A stretch of 64,000 nucleotides of DNA from Amorphophallus konjac (Eukaryota; Streptophyta; Magnoliopsida; Alismatales; Araceae). The stretch lies in contig CM040121.1 of the NCBI GenBank assembly GCA_022559845.1, positions 568,342,140 through 568,406,139 of the forward strand. The letters are read 5' to 3'. The position numbers were made by a program, and so were the translations under genes. The notes beneath the pieces are model-generated. The model saw only the letters and a program-made list of their open reading frames with translations. It was not told the origin of the DNA and did not search any database. Numbering within the stretch: position 1 is the first letter of the stretch; every line of letters begins with the position of its first letter. This document shows positions 38,701-50,700 of the stretch, in pieces.

Positions 38701-41700
38701 CATGGCCTTACGCTTAGTCTTCGGCCCAAGGGAGTTTATCCTTCTGTTCTCTCGGGGCTTCGTGAGCTCAATGCCCTCCTTCCTGGCCTCCAACCTCAGC
38801 CGTTTACCTAGAGGGAGAGGCCTCCCTCTTCTTCCCTTGAACATCCTGCCACTGACGCCCTCCTTGGCCTTCCCCCTTTCTTCAATCCCCAGCCCACCTG
38901 GCTAACCCTCAGTCTTCATCCTTTCGCCCAGCCTCCCTAGCTTCCAGCCGTGCGTCATGGCTAAGCCCCTCGATGATACACCTTCAGCGGCCTTCGCCGA
39001 CACGCTTCATTTGGCCCTCAGCGGCACGCCTTCAGCAGCCCTTCACCGGCACACTTCATTTGGCCCTCAGCGGCACACCTTTGGCCGCTCTTCGCCGGCA
39101 CGCCCCTAGCGGGCCTTTAACGGCACACCCTTCTAGCTCCCTGCCCGGCACACCCTCCAATCCTCTTCTCTTGCCCGGTGCACCCCCAGCCAGTCCCAGA
39201 CGAGTCCCCCATCCGTCGTTTCTTCCGGGTTTCCCGAAGTTTTATTAAAGGTGTTGCCGCCTTCGGGCGCCCACCTCCAGTTGTCGGGTTCCGCCACTCT
39301 ATGTGGGAGCGTTCCCTTTATCTCCCTTACGCTCGGGTCAAGGGGAGATGCTGCCGAATTTTCGTTAGAAATAATAACACATTGAAAAGACAAAAGGATG
39401 CAACAAACGAATGGGATAAGAAATACATATCAAAAGACAACAAAACCATCAAACGAATAGAACAACAACAGATTGCAAGAAGGAGGAAAGATTCGTATAA
39501 AACTACGCAAAACTCAAAGAAAAGAAGAAAAGAAAAGCCTTAAAAACAAGTAACAGAGGAGTGGACCTTCATCGGCACGTCCGTTCCAGCCTTCGCCGGT
39601 ACACCCTATCAGCCCTCCAGCGGCACACCCTATCAGCCCTTCAACGGCACACCTTCTTGGCTCCTCACCGGCACACTCCTCCACCGTCTCATTCTTCCCC
39701 TCGCCGGTACACCCTATCAGCTCTCCAGCGGCACACCCTATCAGCCCTCCAGCGGCACACCCTATCAACCCTTCAATGACACACCTTCTCGGCCCTTCAG
39801 CGGCACACTCTTCTCACCCTCCGAAGTGGAACACAATGTATAGACTTTAGATTGATGCACGAACATAGCAACAAGCAATGTATAGACTTTGAACTGCAAT
39901 GTATAGACTTTGAGCTGAACAATGTATAGACTTTGAGCTGGCCAATGTACAGACTTTGAACTGCAGCCAAGGGACAATGTATAGACTTTGAGCTGAACAA
40001 TGTATAGACTTTGAGTTGGCCAACGTACAGACTTTGGGCTGGCCAATGTACGGACTTTGAACTGCAGCCAAGGGACAATGTATAGATTTTGAGCTGAATA
40101 ATGTATAGACTTTGAGTTGGCCAACGTACAGACTTTGGGCTGGACAATGTATAGACTTTGAACTGCAGCCAAGGGACAATGTATAGACTTTGAGCTGAAC
40201 AATGTATAGACTTTGAGTTGGCCAACCTACAGACTTTGGGCTGGCTAATGTATAGACTTTGAACTGCAGCCAATAGACAATGTATAGACTTTGAACTGCA
40301 GCCAATGAACAATGTATAGACTTTGAGCTGGCCAATGTACAGACTTTGAGCTGGTCAATGTATAGACTTTGAGCTGCAGCCAATGGCCAACGTATAGACT
40401 TTGAGCTGCAGCCAATGAACAATGTATAGACTTTGACCTGACCAATGTACAGACTTTGAGCTGGCCAACGTATAGACTCTGAACTGCAGCCAATGGACAA
40501 TGTATAGACTTTGAACTGCAGCCAATGAATAATGTACAAACTTTCAGCTGGCCAACGTACAGACTTTGAGCTGGCCAATGTATAGACTTTGAGCTGCAGC
40601 CAATGGCCAACGTATAGACTTTGAACTGCAGCCAATGAACAATATATAGACTTTGAGCTGGCCAATGTACAGACTTTGAGCTGGCCAATGTATAGACTTT
40701 GAGCTGCAGCCAATGGCCAACGTATAGACTTTGACCTGCAGCCAATGAACAATGTATGGACTTTGAGCTGAACAACGTACAGACTTTGAGCTGGCCAATG
40801 TATAGACTTTGAGCTGCAGCCAATGAGCAACGTACAGACTCTGAGCTGAAGGATGTATAGACTTTGTGTGCTGGTTGAATAGACAATGTATAGACTTTGG
40901 GTGGCAGCAAATGGACAGTGTACAGACTCTGCGCGTGTGCTAGCAGACGTTGTACAGACTTCGAGTCAGCCCGGCACGCCCGCCAACTCCCTCCCCGGCA
41001 CACTCTCTTGGCACTTCTCCGGCACCCTCTAACCTACACGGCGCACTCTCCCAGCCCCTCTCCGGCACGCTCTCCCTGCCTTCGCCGGTACACCCCTTTT
41101 TGCCCCCGACGGCCCACTTTTCCATCCAAAATAAATATATATAAATATGTCATGATAATGATAATGATAATAATGATAATAAATTAATAAAAATCATGAT
41201 AAATAAATAAACCTGAATATATATATATGAGAAATAAACAAAAAATGAGAAATAAACAAAAAATTTGAAATAATAATAATAATAGTAAAAAAGGAAAAGG
41301 AAGATATAATAGTAATAATAATAAACGAAATGGAGAAATCATCCAGAATTAATACATAAAAGGGAAACAAGCAATAAAATATATATGCACATAATTTAAA
41401 GCCCAGATAAAGAAAATGGTAAAATCTATGTTGCAGCCCCGTCTCCCCCGTGACTCGATGCTGAAGGAACAACAATGTCGTCCTTCCAGGTTGGGCCCGA
41501 GTCTTGGGAATTATCCCGAAATGGCCATCGCCTGACCTCGCCTCGGGCTGACATTCCGATTAAACCGGACTCGTTCCTCAGGTCGGATCCCTTCCAAGCC
41601 ACTACTAAAATTGCCGCACGTTCGGCAAACATTTGAACGGGTTCACCTCGGTTTTCGCCGCGTTTCTATTACGGACCTGTGTCTGAATATGAAAAGACCC

Positions 41701-44700
41701 GTGAGCAACCAACATGGCCGATGGCTCCTACCCCGACGTGGTCGTGACCCAGTATTGCTCCGGGCCGATAGCTCGTCAAATCGGATTCACTCTATCGGGA
41801 TTCGTTCCCGCCCTTTCATTGAAATTGCCGTAAACTCGACATACATTTGTACGGGGTCGTTCCTATCCATGTCGCACCTTCAATATGGATCCTTGTCCGA
41901 ATATCAAGTGGTCCGCAAGTGACCGACAGAAATCTGAATAGAACGAGATGGCTCATGTCATCCCTGGACCCTATATACGGAAATATCAATAAGGCCTTTG
42001 TGGGCTGTGCTTGGACCTCGGGTCCGTCCCGATTATGGTCATTGTCTGACCCACACCCTCGGCCTATAACTCGCTTCCTTCAAACATGTTTTGGTTTTGG
42101 AATCTAGTCCCGAGACTCTTCCCCGTTGCCCTCCGGCACCAGGAACATTAATGATACCCACGCAAGCCCCGTTTGGACCGCGGGAGGCGCCCCCGGTATG
42201 GTCCCGACTCGATCTCGCACCGGGCCAATAAATTCGCTAGTTTCCTGCTACACTAATCGAGATTTAACCGAATGTTTTCAGTGTCTCGGAATAATGTATT
42301 TGCCGTATCACAGCATACATATGTTCCAGGTCCTCCTGCGACGATTATGATACTCTCAAGCCGGACACCCGTCCGAATATTAAACGGTCTCCCGAATGAC
42401 CGACACGTTTCGAACGTCCACTTCCCTAGACACAGGGCTTTTCAGCCGATTCAAGGGATATTCCCTCGTTGCCCCTTGGCACCGGAAATATTAATGACGC
42501 TCATGTGAGCCAGACTTCGACCGCGGGGGGCCCACCGCAGTATGGTCGCAGCTTGATCATGCACCGGGCCAACAGACTTATTGGTTTCTGACCGCTCTAA
42601 CCGAGATTTAGCCGAACGTTTTCCGTTCTTCTGAACAAAAAATTTGCCGTATCCCGACATACATATGCTCCGGCTTTCCCATGACGATCGCGCTTTTCTC
42701 AAGCCGGACATTCGTCCGAACATTAAATGGTCAGTACACGACCGACATGACCGCGAATGGTTTTCTTCTCGCCCTCGCGTGAGGATTTCAATACCTCGTA
42801 ATAGACCTTTCATGCAATTAATTTCTTGGCCATGAGGCCCTGAATCTCGACGATTAATCAAGGGTGTTCCCTCGTATAGGGGATGTAAATGATGCCACGA
42901 CCTTTATGGCGCGGCGGGTTTTGGTCCCGACACGAACCACACAATCGTCCGACGAAGTCAGATCGAGCGCACCATGGGCTCTTCGGAGCCTGAACAAATT
43001 GTCACTTCGGTGACCGGCACGCCCACGCACTTAATAGACGAATCAACCATTCCCGAATAGACGAGCATAATAGACGAACGAAAAGTGCGTCCACAATTAG
43101 GTCACTCAAATTTGAAGCTGTGGAAGCTCTGAATTCTCCCAATGCATGCTTTTGATGTGATAGCTCGGAAGGAACCTACAAAGCAAAAAGAGAAAATCAT
43201 CAGTATACAAGGAATCTCAAAGCAAAGTTGATATGGAAATCAAAGATTGGAATATTGATTTCTGTACTCGGACATGATAGTTCTAGAAGGATCCCTTCAA
43301 TAGAACCTGCAAAGAAAAAACATCAGTATACAAGAAAGTTCAAATCATACGAGCAATGTTGATGTGAAAGATATAACTCAAGCAACATTGAATGTTGGCT
43401 CAGTGAGTCCTCTGTCTCGAAAGAAGCACTCAAGATCAAGCTCCAAGCAAAGCCAGGAAGGCAAGACCCAACCAAAGAACTCCAAATCAAGCTCCAGACG
43501 AGGTCCAAAAGGTGACATTAAGTGGGAGCAATCCAAGTCCGACTCCAGGCAAAGCCAAAAAGGGCGAGACCAAGCCGGAATCCCCCAAGTTAAATCCCAG
43601 ATAAACCAAGGAATGAACAGTTAAGAAGTCCGAAGCATAACCATCATCTCAAAACTCTGGTCTTTATATGACCGAGTTTCAAGAACCGTCGCCCGAAATA
43701 ATCAAGCAAGCATTTAATGCCACTCGCCAAATACACAAAGAAGAGATCGATTGGGTCAAGGTGATCCCGAAGAGGCATGGTCACCCTAAACCCCCTGAAA
43801 AGAAAAGCTTGATTGAACAACTCCAAATCTGGAGGCACATCCCAACAGCCAGCAAAGGCAGAAACTCTTCCGATTGAACTGGCATAAGCTAGAAGGCAGG
43901 AGAAGAACGAGAAAAAGGATTTAAAAAGAAGACTGAGGAAACATAGTATGACTATCATGCTAGAGTATCCCGCCCTACCGGGGAATGCCAAGAAAATCCA
44001 AGGAAATCTAAGACTGCATTGAAACTCTTATTCAAAAGCGAGAGATACCTAAGGAAGTTGCGTAAAAAGAGAAGCCTTAGACAGGCAGCTGAAGAGTTAA
44101 TGAGTCAAAGCAACCCCACAAAAGTTCTGCGTAAGGAAGGTCCTATCTTCTACGAGCAGAAATGGCCAATGCTTCAAACTTAAATCCCCAGTCGACCCAA
44201 AACTCCAGGCCGACAATCATATTGAGCAGAGCATCAACCAACACTCGAGACAGATTCCTGGGCAAAACAAAAGAGGCGAGTCTCAATAGCAAGATTCCAA
44301 ATCAAGTCCTTGACAAAGCCATAAGAGGCAAAACTCAAGGAGAAAATATAAGACCAAGATATGGACGAAGAACAAAAGAATTTCGGTCACAAAAAAGGGG
44401 AGTAAAAAAATGAAGAAGGAAAAATGGAAGGAAAAAAGAAGAGAAGAAAAAAAAACAAAAAAACAAACAAAAATAAAAAGAAAGAAAGAGAGAAAAAAAG
44501 CCTACTATTTCAGTTGGTGCATTTCATGATGTTCAGCCTCAGGGTCGACTCGGTGGAACGGGTCCATGACTCTTCTCTGAAGCGGTGTGCGCTCTCCTGA
44601 GTGCCCTCTTAGAGAATAATGAGTCAAGAAATATCCGACTCAACCAAACTGATGATAAAAGTCAAATGGCTCGATGCAAAATGCGTGATAGAACCCGACG

Positions 44701-47700
44701 TCGGCCCAAACTCAAATGTCAAACTTCGCGCAGAATTTGTGATAGCACCGCACAAGACTGAAGTGCTGGGGCAACATATAATCCCTTCCAATCTCACTTC
44801 CAAGATGTCATTGTACATTGGAGGATGTTCATCCAGGGGAGAATCTAAGCTAAACTCTAGGCTGTCATCAAGACTAAAGAAAAAAAAGTGAAGTGCACGG
44901 GTTGTCTGCCATCGCCTTCACTCTAACAGACATCCCGTGAAGGACATTTGTTGAACCCCACAAAATTCATAGCTTTTGATAATTACAGTAAATTTCAGAA
45001 ATTAAGATGCTTTATGGTATGACATGAAGCGATGCTCGACCATCGCCAGCATAAAGATACTCATGGGCATTTCATCAAACACAAGAAGGGCGGCACAAAG
45101 TCTTGCACACTCGCTCTACAAAGTCAAGTCTTCAACTCTAAAGTCTACACTTAGACATTGTATAAAACGCCTGGCAGGCGGCATTAGACAACGCAGTTAT
45201 TTAAAGTTCACGTTAAATCGAATATGACAAGTGGACATTTTGTCAAACATCGGACATGCGGTGTGAAATTATGCACCAAGGGGCTTAAACCCGCACAAGG
45301 TTAAGTTTTAAATGTCATTGGAACATTTCCATGGCCTTGAACAAATTTGTCATTACCCCAGAGTCAAGGGACAACAAGACGACGTCTAGAGAGCACAACA
45401 AACAAACAAAAAAAGCCTCGCGCGTCCTTTGCTCGAGGAAGGCTAGAAAAGATAAACAATCCCAGAAGAGGAGACCTTTTTGGCTGCACAAAAGGGGGGG
45501 AGGGGGAGCAGCCCTCTCCCTCTTCCCCACATCTCTACCTGCACCGGGGGAAGCCCCCCCTGGTCCACCTACTACGGGGGGAGACCCCCCCGGGCGTTTC
45601 TACACAAGGGAGAGCTCCCCCCCGGTCCACCTACACCAGGGGAAGCCCCCCCCCCCCCCCCCCGGGCCTTGCTGCACCTGGGGGAGCTCCCCCCCGACCC
45701 ACCTGCACCCGGGGGACCCCCCGAGCCTGTTGCACCGGGGAGAGGTCTCCGCCTGCGCACGCCACTGGTAATTAAGGTAGGAGACCCCCTGTAGAACTTT
45801 AATCAGGGCAAAGCCACATAACCCAGGGGTCCATCCGGTCCAACGAGCCCAACCCAGGGAATTGACCAAACAAAACTCCCAGAGAGGGATGGATATGGTC
45901 AAAAAGCCCCTAGGGGAGGTTGAATCCGATCCAAACCCCCCCCCCTACTTGGGGTTGGATCCGGTCCAAACCCCCAAGTAGGGGTTTGATCCGGTCCAAA
46001 CCCCCCAAGTGGGTGTTTGATCCAATCCAAACACCCCTATGGAAGGAATTGGGGGGGTGGGGGGGGGCTAGAAATAGCCCCCAAGGTTCAACCAATCCAC
46101 GTGGAAGAAGGAAAAACGACATTTCCCACGTGTGTTTGATCCTTTTGTGTCTGCTTTGTGGTTCCCTACGCAATTTATTGCATGGAAGGGCTCCGTTTTC
46201 TTGAGTTTGTGCCTCCCTCATCAATTTTACTCACTATGTGAGTTATAAACATTAATCCCTCGCGGAATTTATTCATTTTGTGGGTACTTTGGTCATTCCG
46301 CATACCCGACGGAATTTTCTCAAGACCCATACGTATCACCCGACATTGAGACATCACAGACTATTGTGTCTTTTCGTGTCTGCCACTGGATTTAAAATTC
46401 CATTTTCCCCTGATCGCTTTGAGGGAAAAATAAATTGGTTCAACAAGGGGTTAATGATATAAGACAAGTGTATATGCTAGGTGTTAACGGTTGCTATAGG
46501 TGGAGAGCAGTTCTACCAAGTGTTAAGAATAGTTATGACAGGTGGAAGGCATCATTTTAACAGGTGGAAAAATCTTGGAAGATTAATGAAAAAGTATTGT
46601 AAATAGAAGGCTTTTAAAATTATTTAATCCTCCACTAACTAGCCTTGATGAGAGCCTATTTAAGCCTTTGTTATCCCTCATGTTACTCCTTTATCTACGG
46701 TGAACACGGAGCAGAAGAGCAAGGGATATTGTAGGAGCAGCAGAAGAGGAGGAGAAAGGGTAAGAACAAGCAAGCCTTAAGCAATTAATTTGTTTTCTAA
46801 TGGAGGGATCTAATTGGAAATGCATTATTCCATGATGCCTAGCATTAAGTAGCGCCCTCAATGTTAAGAGGGCAGCGAGGGGGGGTTCTGGCAATTCAGT
46901 GGATATGGAAGAGAGATTGGCGAGCCGTTAGGAATCCCGCACCAAGAGGTAGGCATATGATAAACCGGCAACATGTTATAAGTTAGATTATAGTTTTACT
47001 TCATTTGATATCAAAAGCTAAGCAGTTACATAATAGAATTTGGATTTCATCTAGAGAGACATTGATCTAAGACTAAAGAAGATGACAACATGGATAGGGC
47101 TTAGTGCATGCAGCCCCCCAGGATAATAAAGTATGGTTAGAACCTATTCTGCATATTAGTAATAATATAGACAATTTAACAACTACTTTTGAATTTCCGA
47201 TTAGCCATGAGCTATACCTATTATACCGACCTTTGTGCATGCAATAAATAAAAGTTACACAGATGAAATTGATAAAAGATATAAAAGTAAGGCTAGCATA
47301 TGGATAATGCCACCATAAGAGAAGTATATAGTTGGCATCATAGTAAGCATCTACTGCGGATTTGCCCAATATCTATGGACGAACAAATAGTTATTGAAAA
47401 TCTGAAAACCAGAGTAGACAACACTCTGGTGGATGGTAGGGTATTGACCCCCAATTCTACGCAGTTAATTAAAGGTCATTAGGTCCCTGACGTTTAGGCC
47501 ATTCGTCAGCCTGCCTACATCTGGGCACCGCAGTACTTCATGTTGCTCTGACACCCTTAATGGCATGGTTCTGATGCATGCTCGATTACTAAACTGATGT
47601 GTACTTAATAGTGACTCCAATTACTTCTGCTAATTGCACTGATCATGTGAAAGTACAGATAACATAATTTGTTATTGCTAAGCATGCAAATTAATCTGGC

Positions 47701-50700
47701 ATACTATGTTAAATATGACTAACACTGTAGTGTAGGCCACCGTAAATTTGAAATGGGAATCACATGTAAAAATGTTTACTGTTTCGTATATTACTTTCCT
47801 TGAGATATGTTATACATAATAGCGTGCCAAAATGCAAGTTCAGTATGTAGTTATTGGATAAGCAATGTTCAGATGATTACTATGTGATAGATATGTTAGG
47901 GGTCTTGATGCCTATTGAGTCTCAAGACTCATGCCCTCTCTCTAACCTTTTCAGGAGATCAATAGCTGAAGTTGGCTCCGACGAGGGTTCAGTCAGAAGC
48001 AGAGGAATCATGGGAGCGTCTTAATAACCGATGGAATTTAGAATCATAAGGTTTAGTTCCTTCCTTTTGTGTTGTAGAGTTTGGAGTCTCAGTTTGTAAG
48101 ACGATATTGATCTTTTGTAATGGAAGGGATGTATCCGAATAATGTAAAACCTTTATATTTTATGGAAACGGTATGTGTGTTGTGTTTGGGTATGCACGAC
48201 AGTTTGGCGTATAGTGCAACAGATCTTCCAGACTCACAACGATTGGATGTAAGCAAAGTGAGCATCCTCAGACTTGGGCCGTTGGATCCAGGGAAGGGGG
48301 CGCTACAAATAAAAGTGATGAAATAATCATATCCATCAGAAGAAGGAACTGGAGAAGGGCCCCACACATTAGAATGCACAATTTCAAAAGAAGTAGAACT
48401 TTTATTAATAGAAGGAAATTGTGTTCTACAATTTTTAGCCAATTGACATACCTGACACTGCAAGGACTAGACATCAACTGACTCAAACAAGGAACGAAAT
48501 AGGACTCTTAAAGAACAAAAATAAAGGTGCCCTAATCTAGGGTGCCATAACTAGATCTCCTAAAGTCTCTTGTCCAAGCTTGGAGGTGCATAGAACTAAA
48601 AGAAATGCACTCCTCTCCTATAGCTAGAAGACATATAAACCATCTACTTCACGGTCAATCCTAATCATTTATCAGATCCTGAAAAACACAATGATCAGAG
48701 AAAAAAATTACGGAACAATGCAATTGTTTAGTAAGGCTGCTCACTAAGAGCAGGTTAATGGAAAGAGAAGGAACATGAAGGGTCGAAGACAAAGTAAATT
48801 GGTTAGAGAGTCTGATGGAGCCTTACCAGCTACAGTGGCTAGAGTACCATCAGCAATGGTAACTATGTCATGGCCAAACAATAAAGAGTAAGAGGTAAAC
48901 AAAGTGGAAATACCAAACATATGATTTGTAATACCAGAATTAATGACCCAAGAAAGGTCAGATGACTGAGCTAAGGCAATTAAGGCTGCACCAAAAGTAC
49001 CTGATGCAGTAGATGAAGAGAAAGGATGGGAAACATTCGAGCTCATTCCACAAGGAAGCAAGGGCATAAAAATAATCGGTGACAAAGGACCCTTGCTTCA
49101 ACTCATGGATGTGATGACTCAACTGATAAAGGCGCACTTTTTTTTTTCCAGCCGTAAAAACCAACAAAGGTTTTCCATATATCCACTGCAGGGATCTTGT
49201 GTAAAATCGTCAGTAGAATCACCGGACTAATAAAATTAATGAGCCAAGACAGGACCATATTATTGTCTTGTCACCATGCGCCACACATTGGATCCTTAAC
49301 ATCTAGAGCTTTCTAATGTCTAGTTAGGAAACCAAGTTTCTCACAGCCAACAATGTAGAGTTCCGCAACGACAGCCTGAAAGATATAGTTGTGCTCCGTA
49401 AGTTTATCAAAGGTGATCTACAGAGTCGTGTTGCAGATGGAGACAGTTGGTGCAAGCTGGACAACGCCCGATGCAGCAAAATTGTTGTCTGACATAGCAA
49501 GAGAATAGAGGAATACTAGGCAGTTAAAGAGAGAGAGGGAGAGAGGGCAACTGCCCTAACTCCAATGTAACCACTCACCAGAGGAAGGCCACATACCCCA
49601 AGGACCTCTGAGATGTGGCAGAGGCAAAGAACAAGGGCCACTGGCTTACAGAAGACGATCTGAAGGAAGAATATCCACTCAAACATGGCTGCAAGAAGGT
49701 TTGTAGTCTCCCCCTGTACTAGAGAACCAGGAAACCCTAGAGATAGAGGGCGGCTAATGTAGACTTCGGAGAAGAACCCAGCCAAGTATCTGCGCTTGCG
49801 ATGAGAAGGGTAAACCCTAGAAGGGTGTAGCCTGTAGAAAAGAGACTTCCAAGAGTGAAGAAGAAGAAGGGGCGCACCCAGGAGAAAGGTTGCTCTGGTA
49901 CCATGAGAAAACATAGGCCGATGGGAAAGAGTATGCTGGTCGATGATCCCCAGCAGATCTGTCCAGCCAATATTTATATTAAATCAAAAAAACTGGTACA
50001 AAGTTACATAAATACCCCTCATAAAGGAAGCAGCAGAGAGAAAGAGCAAAATAGGACAAAGAGTCCTGAAGAATAAAATAATTTCAAAACTACCCGACTA
50101 AATATTTTCCCTGTTTCACTAGTCACTACAATTGCCAACCAACTCAATGATAGGAGGTTGAAGAGATATGTTGAAGGTTTACCTTATGATACACTGCACA
50201 GACATTGAGATGGCGGCAGCTTTTGCATATAGATGGGCTCTGCAATCCAAGATTGAAGAGAAAAATAAAGAGACAGCTTGTATCAAATAAATCAAATTAA
50301 AAACAACTTATTGATCACAATACCTGTAGCTTTGGGGGCAAAATTTGGATAGTTGATGCCTTCAAAATATCAGTTGCAAGCTCATTTCGGCGCATGATTA
50401 TACCAACCAAGTCAGATCTTTGAACTTTAATCCCCTGTATCCAATCACAAGCAGCAAGACATTCAGAAATAGTGAAGATGAATGCAAATATACCAAAAAA
50501 CAAGAACAACTTTTGTCTTACTTGTGTCTGATCTGTGTGGAGATAATAAATGAGACCAGAATCAATGTCCCTATTCAAATATCTGAAAAGTAAATAAGAT
50601 ACAAGGCAATCATTTTTCAGATATTAATTAAGCACTATGATGATGGGAAAGAACAGTTTTAAACAAAAACCAAAATGGAAAAGCCAATATGAAGTGATCT

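Larger units (their letters stand above)
44949..46445 (+). mobile_element. 3' LTR (possibly truncated) of a plus-strand gypsy element
   Basis: Begins TGTTGAACCCC. The 55 bp before it (GCACGGGTTGTCTGCC...CCCGTGAAGGACATT) match the sequence before the minus-strand LTR at 57932, so this is the internal/3' LTR junction of the same family. A GC-rich island lies at 45484-45770. TTGGTTCAACA at 46435-46445 is a possible end, but the tail box seen in sister LTRs is missing, so the right boundary is uncertain. Confidence 0.6.
26056..50182 (-). other. Giant DNA2 intron (about 24.1 kb)
   Basis: The exon ending at 50183 (donor CATAAG|GTAAAC) and the exon starting at 26055 (acceptor CCTAG|GCTCAT) are adjacent in the protein (...AVYHK then AHGGADS...). 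The whole stretch between them is therefore one intron. It is filled with retrotransposon debris described separately. 26056-26552 is AT-rich intron sequence with nothing recognised. Confidence 0.85.

Noticed and set aside
39847..41003. Minus-strand open frames of 327, 252 and 171 codons
   Set aside because: Produced by the AATGTATAGACTTTG satellite: overlapping frames are open at once and the peptides are only KVYTL/QSLYI/SSKSIH repeats.
44619..44891. 90-codon frame starting [15 protein letters not shown]
   Set aside because: No recognised domain; lies in non-coding 3' internal region of a gypsy element and ends in a Lys run.
48141..48306. 166-bp insertion bounded by TG..CA with AATAA on both sides
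   Set aside because: Sequence left of 48141 does not resume the Copia integrase frame, so the AATAA match is probably chance.
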